Assembly: GCA_020744425.1 (NCBI GenBank)
Contig: JAGMUV010000003.1
Coordinates: 1,736,001 to 1,800,000, forward strand
Source: Dactylonectria macrodidyma
Taxonomy: Eukaryota; Ascomycota; Sordariomycetes; Hypocreales; Nectriaceae
Direction: 5' to 3'
DNA: 64,000 nt
Shown here piece after piece: positions 22,458 to 32,804 of this stretch. The translations under genes were made by a program, and so were the position numbers. Within the stretch, counting starts at the first letter, position 1. Every line of letters begins with the position of its first letter. The notes below the pieces were generated by a model. The model ran no database searches and was not told the DNA's origin. It worked only from the letters and a program-made list of their open reading frames with translations.

Positions 22458-23117
22458 GAAGAGGTCAATCTAGGTGGACTGTGGGAATGTGAGAAATCAC
22501 AAAAAAAGATGAGGGGAGAGGGACTGGGTTGTGACCGGGGTGGGTTGGATTTATATGCATCTGGTAGACTGCATGGACTACCAGATTTCCAGATTACCAA
22601 GTCGAGGTCAGCCACTGGCTGGAGAGTAGCGATAGTGCCCATCTTCCACGTCTCCAGCGGGCTGCAGGCCATCTATTGCCTGAATCCTCGCTATCCAGTG
22701 GGAAGTGAGGAATTGCTCCATGTCAGATTTGAGACGGAGGGCGTGATGTTGCCTTAGCGGGTGCGGAGGAGGTGGTGTCACTGGTGGAGAGCCCTGCAGA
22801 TCCTCTAGCCGGCAGCCTCCCCGGTCGCTATAAGGTCCGATTAGTGCCCTAAGTTAGGTACTGTGCTACGTATGTAGCTCCAGTCCGTTGTTGGTGGGCA
22901 TCCCCGCGTTGGTTCATGAAAGCCTTGTCGAGGGAGATCATGCACCAAGTTGTGCGAGGGAAAAAGACAAACACTGTCGTTAGCTTGAAGCCGTCAGACT
23001 TGGAGGTAAGCGTTAAACGTAAAAATGATCTCATATTACACGTGGCGAGATTCCTTCTTTCGCTACATTGCATTGTCAAGTCAACTCTCAGTAATTATGT
23101 AGGTAGGCCCAATCCTC
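22458..23117. other. Intergenic
   Basis: About 660 bp between the P450 start and the LPMO stop. It should contain the P450 promoter and the LPMO terminator; I see no gene or distinct site. Confidence 0.45.
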
Positions 23118-24113
23118 TCAAACCCACAACCACCCGCCAATCATCACGACCACCACATACGCTCCTAACACCATCGCTATCGACCCAAACTGAAATGAGC
23201 CCACACCTTCAAATCCCTCAGGCCAGTCATTCCCCGGCGTAAAAATTTTGGTGGAATACGGCTCGCTCGTTTCAAAACTTCCGCCCGCGCTGTCAATCGC
23301 CGTCGGAGCAGGGCATCTTACGGGGTCGGTCCCGTCACCTGGGGTGGAGCTCACGACCCGGGTTGAAGTCGGCCCCGGAGCGGAGCTTGAACTCGGCGCT
23401 ACCGACACCAGAGCACCGGGTCCCGCCTCACAGTCGCCGATCGGCGGCACTGCATGCGGGTGGCCCATCGTCACCTCCGGGCCGGGGTCCGGAAACATGA
23501 GGTCCCTCGAATCTGCTGTTTCGCATCCGTTGCCAACGTTGGCTGTGAATATCAATGGTCGGCTAAGAAACCCATTTGCTTCTTTGCTCGCGCCGCCAGT
23601 GCTCGTGTTGACAGACGCACAGTTCATGTACATCTCGCGGTTCCCCATAGTGTTAAACCAAGACCACGCAAGGAGAGCATGATCCTTGGGCGGTACGTCG
23701 TCGGGCATTCGGAAATCAAGGGAATTGTCTCCCGTGACTGCTGGGCATCCCCCGATGTAGCTGTGCAGCACGCGAAAGGTCTGGCCGCCGTCAACGGACA
23801 GAGAAACCTGGCACGATCCGCCAGCGTGGATAGCTATGCCGGTGATGATCATAGAATATGATCTGCCACCCTCCAGGGACTTCACCGGCGTACCTTGTGC
23901 AGTGTCGAGCAGCTTGTGGTAACCCTTACAGGGGTAATCGGAGCCGTCGGCTCGGAGCGGGTTGGTCATGCTGTAGTCGACATCGGCGGCGGCCGTATAG
24001 GGATTGAACTTGGACCGGAGCGGAGGTGGATCTGAGAGTTGCATATGTCCCAGCCCGACGGCGACGATGCTAGACAGGCAAAGGGCCACGTCGAGCAAAC
24101 GACGAAGAGTCAT
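23118..24113 (-). CDS. AA11-family lytic polysaccharide monooxygenase, C-terminally anchored
   Basis: A copper-dependent chitin-active LPMO of family AA11. A single exon encodes 331 aa. A signal peptide (1-22) ends in VGLG, leaving His23 as the mature N terminus, the first ligand of the copper histidine brace. The second ligand is His96 in AIHAGGSCQVSL. Other AA11 marks are PLRADGSDYPCK, SYIGGCPAV and LLAWSWFNTMGNREMYMNCASV. A Ser/Thr/Pro-rich linker (about 240-275) is followed by a further stretch and a hydrophobic C-terminal segment (about 308-330), which suggests a membrane or GPI anchor rather than free secretion. Many AA11 proteins instead end in a chitin-binding tail; none is seen here. 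A role at the cell wall (remodelling of its own chitin) is plausible; that is inference. Confidence 0.88.
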   Translation of the reverse strand: MTLRRLLDVALCLSSIVAVGLGHMQLSDPPPLRSKFNPYTAAADVDYSMTNPLRADGSDYPCKGYHKLLDTAQGTPVKSLEGGRSYSMIITGIAIHAGGSCQVSLSVDGGQTFRVLHSYIGGCPAVTGDNSLDFRMPDDVPPKDHALLAWSWFNTMGNREMYMNCASVNTSTGGASKEANGFLSRPLIFTANVGNGCETADSRDLMFPDPGPEVTMGHPHAVPPIGDCEAGPGALVSVAPSSSSAPGPTSTRVVSSTPGDGTDPVRCPAPTAIDSAGGSFETSEPYSTKIFTPGNDWPEGFEGVGSFQFGSIAMVLGAYVVVVMIGGWLWV

Positions 24114-24591
24114 GGTGTAGATAGTTCAAGATCGATTCTGGTGTGTCTTGTATGTGTTGTATGAATGTTCTCTGGGAGATGGTATTCTCTGGCAAAATCA
24201 CTGGGATAATGGGGAACAAGTTGAACTCAGTCAATTTATACTAGAACTGAAAATACTCGAAAGAATGCTATTTGAGCATGTGGACAGGTTGACGTTTGAC
24301 CTGGCTGATCGCAAACATCAGGAGCAAGCAAGCGTGGAGGGCGAAACTGTCCATCATTGCTGCGACTGAACGCTGACTGAGGGCCGGAACAGAGCATCTT
24401 AGCCATGCCGCTTGCAGGACTTGTGTTCTTACTAGGTAGTGAGCAAGCGGTAAATGATGTACATCTGCTGTCCAAATAGAGGGAGTCCTTGATAGGGAGG
24501 CCGACAGATGGCATGAGGTGTGTACAAGAAGGTCAGAATGTCAAAAAGGTGACAAAAAGATGGATAATTGGTGGGATCAAACCACCTATGT
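24114..24591. other. Intergenic upstream of LPMO
   Basis: Promoter region of the LPMO and 3' flank of the tRNA. On the minus strand two T5 runs lie within about 45 bp after the tRNA, suitable as RNA polymerase III terminators. No protein gene is seen. Confidence 0.45.
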
Positions 24592-24680
24592 TGGACGAAC
24601 AGGGAATCGAACCCTGGACCACTCCCAGATATTCAGACGAAACATGCTAAGGGAGTATTATACCACTAAACCATTCGCCC
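24592..24680 (-). tRNA. tRNA-Ala (anticodon AGC) with a 17-nt intron
   Basis: The minus strand folds as a complete tRNA. The acceptor stem is GGGCGAA paired with TTCGTCC and discriminator A. The T arm is CAGGG-TTCGATT-CCCTG and the anticodon stem CTCCC/GGGAG. The anticodon loop TTAGCAT is split by a 17-nt intron one base after the anticodon, the normal eukaryotic position. Base pair 3 of the acceptor is G-U (G3:U70), the main identity signal of alanine tRNAs, which agrees with anticodon AGC. The internal promoter boxes match: TGGTTTAGTGG (A box) and GGTTCGATTCC (B box). The mature RNA would be 72 nt plus CCA. Confidence 0.93.
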
Positions 24681-25577
24681 GGTTTTTGTTGTGGTCGGTG
24701 TTGCAAATGAGGTATATTCGGGTGCTGTCCAACTTTTCGAGGCTAGGGCAGTTGAGGATGGGCGCTCCGAGACTAAAATCATGGCCAAGTTCCACTTTGG
24801 TGTGATTGTGCTTACCCTAGACATTGATGGTCTGCGAATTGCAGAACGTCAAGTTAATTGAGGAACACGGACAACCCTATGATGGTGATTGGGTGACAGC
24901 GATTAGCGGGTGAGTATGGGTAGCGACATGAAGTTGCGGAGGGAAGACGCAGTGGTACAAGGGAGCGGTTACCCTAAACGTGAAGTAATGGGAGAAGGTG
25001 ACACTGCTCAGTGACTCGGTGAACGAGAAAATGGAGCCGATCAAAGATGATAGTCAGTGTTTGAGTGATTCTAGACTTTGTAGTTCCCAGAGCACCCTTG
25101 AATCAAACCACCTATTCTTTGTTTGTTGTTTGTGTGAGCTTGTTTGAGTTGAGTGGTGTCATGCGAGTTATCGAGTGGCTCAATCATAAACTGAAGTGTT
25201 TAGGCACACCTGGGGAACCCCACATTCATGACGCTGCCAGAAGGTCCCTGAATTCCCACATTTACAGAAGCCTAGCTACCTTCCCAGGTCCTTCGCACGG
25301 CCCGAGTTCCAGTAGGAAGTAGGAGCGGCCCAGAGAGCCTACCGGTCCGCCGCCCATCCCGCTTAGTGGGACAGGCTGAAAGCATCTCCACCGAAACTGA
25401 AGCTCCCTCTAATGACTTTCCACTCCACATCGCCAACCACCACCCTCCACCAACAACCACAATACCTACGTATACACACACGCGCGCGCGACCACGGCCA
25501 CGCAAAGAGGCACGCATACGTAACACGCAAACCTCCACCTCTTCCGAAGAGACGTCGTCTCGGCTCCCTCTCCAAAA
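24681..25577. other. Intergenic; promoter and leader of GTR1
   Basis: About 900 bp with no recognisable gene. The last 200 bp before the GTR1 start are strongly CT/CA-rich, as is common for fungal 5' leaders. Confidence 0.5.
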
Positions 25578-26747
25578 ATGGCGTCCTACATCGATACCCC
25601 CCTCGCCGGGCCTACGCAGGCCCCCGCCGTCGACATCATCAACGAGATCAAGAAGCCTAAGAAGAAGAAGGTCCTCCTCATGGGCAAGTCGGGCTCTGGA
25701 AAGTCGAGCATGCGCAGCATCATATTCAGCAACTACATCGCCCGCGACACCCGCCGCCTGTGAGTCCCTTGCCCAACCGCATCTCTTCTCCCCTCTCTAC
25801 TCCCTGCATGTTGAAGGCGCGAGAACTGACCTGGCCTGTCACTCTGCAGAGGTGCCACCATTGACATCGACCTATCCCACGTCAAGTTCCTTGGAAACCT
25901 CACCCTCAATCTTTGGGACTGCGGCGGCCAGGAGGCTTTTATGGAAAACTACCTCTCGCAGCAGCGCGTTCACGTCTTCTCCAACGTTGGCGTCCTCATC
26001 TACGTCTTCGATATCGAGTCGCGTGACGTCGACCGTGACCTTGCGACCTACGTCTCCATTCTCTCCGCCCTACTGCAGTACTCCCCCTCCGCCAAAATAT
26101 ACATACTCATTCACAAGATGGACCTCGTGGTTCCCACCGGCCGCGAGGCTTTCTATGACGAGCGCATCCGCCTCGTCCGCCAGAAGACGTTCGAGTACGC
26201 AAATTCGGTAGGCATCACATCGGCCGCTCTTGAGCTCACACCATTCGCCACATCCATCTGGGACCAGAGTCTCTACAAGGCCTGGGCCTCCATTATTCAC
26301 GACCTCGTCCCCAACCTTGCCTCCATCGAACGCAACCTCGCAAACCTCGGTCTTGCAATCGAAGCAGAGGAGCTTCTTCTCTTCGAGCGCACCTCGTTTC
26401 TTGCCGTCTCATCTTGGACGTCGGCCGAGGGCAACCGCAACCCCACCGAGGATCGCCTTGAGCGTATGTCGAACATCATGAAGCACTTCAAGCAGAGCAT
26501 TTCCCGCTTCACCGGCACCCCTCGCAACGCGGAGCAGTTCATCCGCATGGAGCACAAGGCTGGCATGCGCTTCAGCCTCTTTATCCTCAAATTCACCACA
26601 AACACGTATCTGATGGTCGTTCTGCCCCCTGGGGAGGCACGCTTCAATGCCGCCATGCTCAACTGTCAGATCGCTATCGAACATTTCAAATTCCTAGATG
26701 GGCCTGTTACGCCAGCGCCCGCTCTCACAGCGGGGGCTTCAAACTAA
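25578..26747 (+). CDS. GTR1: Rag GTPase Gtr1 (RagA/B)
   Basis: The RagA/B-type GTPase that pairs with Gtr2/RagC at the vacuole and signals amino-acid sufficiency to TORC1. Exons 25578-25759 and 25850-26747 give 359 aa; the 90-nt intron has standard ends. The GTPase motifs are complete: G1 GKSGSGKSS (36-44), switch region [14 protein letters not shown]3 WDCGGQE (from about 83) and G4 HKMD (about 135). The C-terminal roadblock-like half includes FLAVSSWT and the helix [15 protein letters not shown] short lysine-rich segment (KKPKKKK) precedes G1. Length and motifs match the family throughout, so confidence is high. Confidence 0.95.
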
Positions 26748-27213
26748 GGCGTGCAAATGGAATAGAAAAGAGAGTGAATTCATGGAGACGAAAAAAATTG
26801 CGCAGCGGTGTTCTGTTCTAAGAGGAAGAGCAAGGAGTTTGGGCATGTGTGTTTTCATTGGGCGTTGGGGCGTCGAGATACCACTTTAGTGAAGGTGATG
26901 AGCGGCGTTGACAGAGTCACTACTTGGATAATTAGATCAGCTTCTACAACAGCGGCTAGATGGACATAAAGCCATGTAAGAATAGAAAGCGCATTGACGA
27001 CTGTCACACTGGCGTCACTCATTAAAGTCTTTATCGGGTTAACAGGACGTTGCAGTCCTTGAGAACCATCTATCATTGATTTTAGTCATGCCCATGTAAG
27101 CAGTCTGCCCACTCGCAGTCTGCCTCCAATCTATCAAATCCATTCCCGGACTTTGGATGTGTTGAGCCAACCTGTCCGTCCTCTTGACGCCAACCCAATG
27201 AACCGGAATCAAA
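26748..27213. other. Intergenic between convergent genes
   Basis: About 470 bp between the stops of GTR1 (+) and SHP1 (-); it should contain two 3' untranslated regions. Nothing else is seen. Confidence 0.5.
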
Positions 27214-28614
27214 TTAAGCCCACTTGACCACAGCCGTGCCGCCCTTCTTGAACTCGCCCATATCTCCGAGGACTAGGCTGCGGTCGGTGTGCTCCTTGTT
27301 CGGGAAGGTAGTGGCCAGGACCCACGGCCGTGTTCGAGTGTCGGCTGAAGCCCCTTGAACGAAGTTGTACACGTCGTCAATGCTGTGGGTAGCGTTGAAG
27401 CGGGCAGGTAGGCGAGTTCCATCGGGCATCTGGATGCGGATCATGAGGGTGGGCTGAGAGGAGTCCACGGTCGGACCGGCGTTGGAGCTGGACGTTCCTG
27501 TCGTGGCAGGTGTCGAACTAGATACGGCGGCGTCTAGAGAGCTGGCTGCGTTTCCATCTCCTGGAACAGGGCTTCCCAGACGGCGACCGGAGCCTCCAAA
27601 TGGTTGATATCGCTTAGGCTGGGGGGTGTAAGGCGTATCGTGTTGGTGCAACTTCACATCGACTGGCTGGTTGTTCTGCACGTTCATAAGATGCAGCGGC
27701 GCGCGGCCAGATCGGATCATCTGAAGGTCGACCTGGTTGGCTGGGTCGTCGAAGCGGCGGAGCTCTCCATCATCGATACTGAATCCATCCTGCCAAATAT
27801 GGAGAACACGTTCCTGAGCCTGGGCGTTGCTGGGCTGAGAAGCACCATCGGGGTCAGGGATGGCCCGGCTTTCAACGCCATCGCCACCTAGGGTCATGCC
27901 TGACCCACGGAAGCGTGATGGCTGAGAAGGTCCCGCCTCGGAATCAGTATCTGGACGCGTAGCGTTGCTATGTTCTGTTAGATTGATTCGCGAGAGCGAA
28001 TGCGAGGGGGACTAGTAACTCACGCTCTGGCCTTGGCTAGGATGTCGCTGATGATTTTCTTAGGGCCGCCGTCCTGTGGCTTGTTGTGAGGATCCTGCAC
28101 CGCCAGGCCGGACTTCTCACCACCCGCAAACAAGTTTCCTCGCCCGTCATCATCGTCATCGCCATCGAAATCATCATCTCCATCGTCGTCATCGTCATCA
28201 TTGTGATGATGGGATCCACCTCCAAGTGAACCGAGGGTAGCGATGCCCTTCTTCTTCTGCTGTGTCGCGGGCTTGCGTGCCGCTCGGCTGCTGGAGCTGG
28301 CTTCGGGTGCTGGTCGGCCGTCGAGTGTTCGGGGACCGGTCCATTCGTCGCCAAAGTCGTGGGGTTGGGATTGCGGTCCGCGCCCGGGAGCCTCAGTGTC
28401 AGCAACCTCGAACCAAGCGGTGCAGGCGGCGGAAAGGTCCCAGTTGTGAGCTTCGAGAAAGTGGGTGGCCTAGTTTTTTGGGTCAGCAATGTCGTATGGA
28501 AACCCTTGGGCGCAAAAATAGGCCCGCCGTAAGAGAGCATACCTCTGCATCGCTCGAATGGCACATGGCAGTGAACTGGCTGATCTTGGACTCGGTGTCT
28601 TCTGAGTCGGCCAT
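27214..28614 (-). CDS. SHP1: UBX-domain Cdc48 adaptor Shp1/p47
   Basis: An adaptor that links the AAA ATPase Cdc48/p97 to ubiquitinated substrates and membrane fusion. Exons 28614-28543, 28469-28024 and 27967-27214 give 423 aa; the start sits in a perfect GCCACCATGG context. Domains in order: an N-terminal UBA-like fold (ISQFTAMCHSSDAEATHFLE onward, residues 10-45), a long disordered middle with His and Asp runs (encoded by GAT/GAC repeats), a SEP domain (about 226-285, HIWQDGFSIDDGELR), and a C-terminal UBX domain (about 345-423, LMIRIQMPDGTRLPARFN). For the second intron I chose the AG at 27968, because the earlier one at 27976 brings in a stop codon. Confidence 0.92.
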
Positions 28615-29262
28615 GGTGGCGGCGGGGTATTGGTAAAGGAACCGGGAGAATGGAAGTCGCAAGAGGTGAGGTCCAGACGCAGTCACGCGAAGAGGTGGTT
28701 GTAGTTGAAATGGTGTATGGTGATGATGTCCAACGGAGGCGTGTGGTTGCGAGAAGGAGAGTTGGTGTGAACGGTGAAGTGTGTTGGTGAATGGCCAACC
28801 AGCTACTAATGTTGGCAGGCAGCTTGTCGCCTCGTCAGCCACTTCAAGCTCAAGGTTGCTAACACAGCGGGTGGCACTCGGGCCACTGCATTGACGATGG
28901 TACGTACCTCGAACCATCTCAGCCCAGTCCAAGAGCCACCCCGCAGATGACTTCAGCCTCAACAACTTCTCTTAGTGGCGGTGGCGGTGGTGGCGCTTTT
29001 GGACAGGTGCTGTACCCCACCGGAATAGTGATCTACCGAAGCCCCGGCCACGCACGGCCAACGGCAAGCTAGGCCGGCTGTCACCCGAGTCGTCAACACC
29101 ATCCTCGGCCGCTTGTTGAAGAAGCTAGGCCTTCGTCCTTCTACAAAACCGCAGCTCGGCGTGTCATAGCCATTTGACCCTCGCGATCGCACTGCTTCTG
29201 ACCATCCGCGCCGTATCTTCTCCCGCTCCTCGTCAACTTCCCACCCCGACAGAACCGCTACG
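28615..29262. promoter_or_regulatory. Divergent promoter SHP1/MIM1
   Basis: A 648-bp region between two divergently transcribed genes. It must carry both promoters. I see no distinct palindrome or TATA element. Confidence 0.5.
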
Positions 29263-29771
29263 ATGTCCTCCGACGAGCAACTCAACCACCTCTCCGAGTC
29301 CGGCGTCACGATACGTTCCGACAGCGAGCTATACTCGGCCGAAGACATTTCATCGCCGGCGTCTTCCAACTCGCCCATCATTCTTTACAAGCCCCCCACC
29401 GTATGGTCATTGGTCCGAGGCGCCGCCATCAACCTGTTGCTGCCGTTCATTAACGGAATGATGTTGGGATTTGGAGAGCTGTTTGCCCACGAGGCTGCGT
29501 TTAGACTAGGATGGGGAGGTACCAAGGTGGGTTATCCTTTGACACTATCTTGCATACCGCGCTTCGCTTCTATTCTGGCCCGAAGCCTGATCCAAAGGAG
29601 ACTCGATGTTGACAATGCTGTCGTTGATTTGGGCCATGCCTTGCGCTAACACTTCCATAGGTCTTCCCCCTCTCCCGTCGGAGAACCCACCCGATCGGAC
29701 CCGGCATTGAGCTTCGGGATCGGTCATACAGTCCCCGACCATCACTAAATGACATTGCGAGCTTGGAGTGA
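29263..29771 (+). CDS. MIM1: Mitochondrial outer-membrane import protein Mim1
   Basis: A small subunit of the MIM complex, which inserts alpha-helical proteins (such as Tom20 and Tom70) into the mitochondrial outer membrane. Exons 29263-29526 and 29661-29771 give 124 aa. An acidic/Ser-rich cytosolic N terminus precedes a single membrane segment (AAINLLLPFINGMMLGFGEL) with small-residue packing sites, then FAHEAAFRLGWGGTKVFPL, the conserved Mim1 block. The second exon encodes a basic tail that includes GPGIELRDR. The protein is short enough to be missed by automatic annotation, and the 134-nt intron splits it immediately after the conserved block. Confidence 0.85.
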
Positions 29772-30327
29772 GGAGTCTGTGCATGGATTTGATTCTGACA
29801 TAGCCTCCCTTTGGAGTTGTCAATTTGGATTGCGCCGAGACGCCGCGCAACCTACGTCAAAAGTCATCAGCCTCTTCGCCTATTTAAGTATTAAACCCCT
29901 AGTCTAAGGAGTATATATCTCGCCAGATGGGGGAAATTAAGACATGGAAATAGCATGGAGCATGGCATTTGTAATGGCTACATCATTTAGACGGGTATTT
30001 GGGAGTCAACGATGACGCGGGACTAAACACTCAATGTAGATTCAGCCTCGATGGGGCACGGGTTTCCCAACGACTATTTTTAAAACAGCACTCATTGCAT
30101 AGTACCATCCGTCGTCATTATTAGAAACGTTCTTCCCTTGGTTAAATATTCTCATGTTGTACCCTATTGGTTACCTACTTTGGCCATCTGATAAGTCTAC
30201 CTATCCGCGGTTTCCAACTACAACACCGAAGCCGAGATTTAACCGGTCATGCCGACACCATAGTGGGTTATTTTTTTAGTCGCAGCATATCTTCAACTCG
30301 CCCAACCCTTCCACCCACGCCACCGCC
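29772..30327. other. Intergenic, OXA1 promoter
   Basis: About 560 bp with no gene. The sequence becomes AT-richer, then pyrimidine-rich just before the OXA1 start. Confidence 0.5.
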
Positions 30328-31942
30328 ATGCTCCCCAGCAGAGGAATTGTGCGCTCTCTGCCCTCAGGGGCGTTCCAGAGGCAACTCTACAGTCAATCCG
30401 TGCGTCAAACCCGCCACGCGCTCCCGCAATGGCTCCTTGACTCTTGCTCCCCTCCGTCCGGCTTGCTGACCTGGTGATGGTGCGGTTTGCAGATATCGAG
30501 GACCGTTCCCCGACGACTCGGAGATGCCCGGCAATTCGGAACCGCCATGAAGGGTCCTCGCGCTGCCTTGCTGGCTGGCTCAAGGATCGGTGCCAGAGGC
30601 ATGGCCGCTCCCGCCGTCCTAGGTGGTGCCAGGGCCCTTTCTCTCTGGGGCTATGGGAAGAAGAAGACTGAGCTGGTCGTTGATGAGGTCGCAACAACCA
30701 CGCCAGAGGCTACGCCCGAAATTGGGCTGCAATCGGTCCAAGTCGACACTCCCACAGCCCCTGTAGCCGTGTCTACACCCGCCGAGACGGTCGCCTGGAC
30801 ACCTCCAGCTGCCGCCGACGCACCAGTCGTCCCCACCGACCTCGACCTCGCCTCCATCGCGGACCTGGGCTCCGCTTCCATCCTCAACATGCCCGAGGGC
30901 CTAGGCTTCCTCTCGGCAATCGGCCTTGACTACGGCTGGGGCCCGACTTCGGTGATGCAGTGGACGCTCGAGCACGTCCACGTTTGGACCGGGCTGGGCT
31001 GGGGCGGCTCCATCATCGCTACGGCTCTGCTCCTGCGTGCCATCATGGTCTACCCTCAGATCCGCAGTCTACGCTTCAACGCCGCCATGACCGTGATGAA
31101 AAAGGACCCCCGCAGCGTGGAGGCCATGGAGCTCGTCAAGAGGGGCTACCAGACTGAAGACCGTGAGATGATGCAGAAGGGTCAGTTCCTCAACAAGATG
31201 GTACGCGAGCAACACGGCGCCCACATGACTGGCATGCTGTGGGCCTTTGTCCAGATCCCTTTCAGTTTCGGTCTTTTCCGAATTATCAGCGGCATGTCCT
31301 CTATCCCCGTGCCCTCCCTGGAACACAGCGGCTACCTCTGGTTTTCCGACTTGGCCGCGTCGGATCCCTACTTCATCCTACCTGCTGTGGGTACCAGTCT
31401 CCTGTTCGGTGCTATGATGGTATGTCTCGTTCCCTGGCGTACGCCGCCTTCTTCGTGGAAACCTGCTCTAACACCATCCCTAGGTCAACTCTAAGTACGC
31501 ACCCGCTAGTCAAAAGGCCATGATGAAGAAAATGATGTGGGTCTTTGGCACCGTTGGCTTCATCGGCACCACTTTCCTCTCTGCCGGTGTCAACCTGATG
31601 ATGGTAAGCACCGGCTTCGCCACCCTCGTCCAGGCCGTCATCCTCAACAACAGCGTGGTCCGGCGTCTGGTCGGCCTGCCTATCCTCCAGGTCGAGGAGG
31701 TTAAGTACGAGGCCCCCCGGCCCACCTCCCCTGGCATCACTGGCCTCCGAGAGCGTCTCACCGACAACCTCGACGGCATGAAGAAGAGCGTCACCGACCA
31801 GCTCGGCAGCTACACCGGAAACTACGCTGGAACTGAGCAGGAGCGTAACGAGAAGAAGCGTCGGGAGAACATTCGCAAGATCGAGGACATGCGCAGGCAG
31901 CTCGAACGCGACGAGTTCCAGAAGAAGTACAAGGGCCGGTAA
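30328..31942 (+). CDS. OXA1: Mitochondrial inner-membrane insertase Oxa1
   Basis: A YidC/Oxa1 insertase that inserts mitochondrially and nuclear-encoded proteins into the inner membrane. Exons 30328-30399, 30493-31419 and 31484-31942 give 485 aa. The N terminus is rich in Arg, Ser and Ala with few acidic residues (SRGIVRSLPSGAFQRQLYSQ), a matrix-targeting presequence. Hydrophobic segments follow the family pattern, beginning at WGGSIIATALLLRAIMVYP, then MLWAFVQIPFSFGLFRII, a segment near FILPAVGTSLLFGAMM, and two after the KMMWVFGT junction. The C terminus is a charged helical region (ENIRKIEDMRRQLERDEF), which in the family binds the mitoribosome. Every part matches the family. Confidence 0.93.
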
Positions 31943-32804
31943 ATTACCACGTCCCGCTCTGCACCGTTTCGAAGCGTTTAGTAAGCGAAAGAGCAATCAC
32001 GCGATCATGGGGAACTGGAATTACACGAGAATAGGAGAATGGGAATCTCAAAGAGGGGGCAGCCGTTGACGTGGGCCCGTGTAAATATATCGTATGTGGG
32101 TGGAGGAGATCGGGCCCTTGGGAAGCATCTCCCTCCCGTCTAAAGTGGACGGTAGGGGCTCATTGTACAAATTAGAGGCATGGGAAAAGGAGCAAAGAGC
32201 TCTCTCCCCTTTGGCGTGGGATATGACGACCGAGATGTATAAGGTGTATCTGTACAATGTAATAAAACCTGGGAACTCCCATCCTCGATAAATCAAGAAA
32301 GCAAAAAGAGTAAACCGGAATTTCGTCGTATTCTGTTGGTCTCCCTGTCGATGTGGTGGTAAGCTAATTGTCATAGATGGTATTGTACATGTAGATGATG
32401 CGAAACTCGAAAAAGCTATCGACCTCAACCCTTATCAAACAAACAGTCGACGAACAAAGACCATTCCAGTTGATCCAAAGCGCAAACACAGCCTCCCAAT
32501 TGTACGACCTGCTTGCACTCTCCATTGTAAGAACTAGCCTATACTGCGGGCCCCCATCCGCTCTCGCTGCTTTTAAGACCCCCTTTTCCGGGCAGGGGCC
32601 TTGGGGGCATAAGGAATATATGTCTCGAAAATGCTTCATGGTGTTTTCACAAGGAAGATAAAAAGCCCTGCCTCCTCCGCCAGTCCTACACACACATACA
32701 CACACAACACCTTTGTCCTGTCTCTATTCTGATGACCTCGCGTTCCATCATGATTCTTTCCTCCAACCCTCACAAAACAAGACACTTCTATTGGATTTTA
32801 GACA
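31943..32804. other. Intergenic between convergent genes
   Basis: About 860 bp between the stops of OXA1 and URC4. Short frames only; a (CA)n-like ACACACATACACACACAAC string lies near 32688. No gene is seen. Confidence 0.5.

Noticed and set aside
20545..24113. Secondary-metabolite cluster around the P450
   Set aside because: There is no PKS, NRPS, terpene synthase or prenyltransferase in the window; the P450 and LPMO neighbours do not form a recognisable pathway.
25366..26211. 281-residue open frame overlapping GTR1 in another frame
   Set aside because: The Ser/Thr/Pro-rich translation is low complexity and runs through the GTR1 intron; GTR1 motifs are complete in the other frame.
28037..28798. 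253-residue minus-strand frame across SHP1
   Set aside because: It is an alternate frame through the SHP1 leader, first intron and Asp-coding repeat; the SHP1 frame has UBA, SEP and UBX domains.
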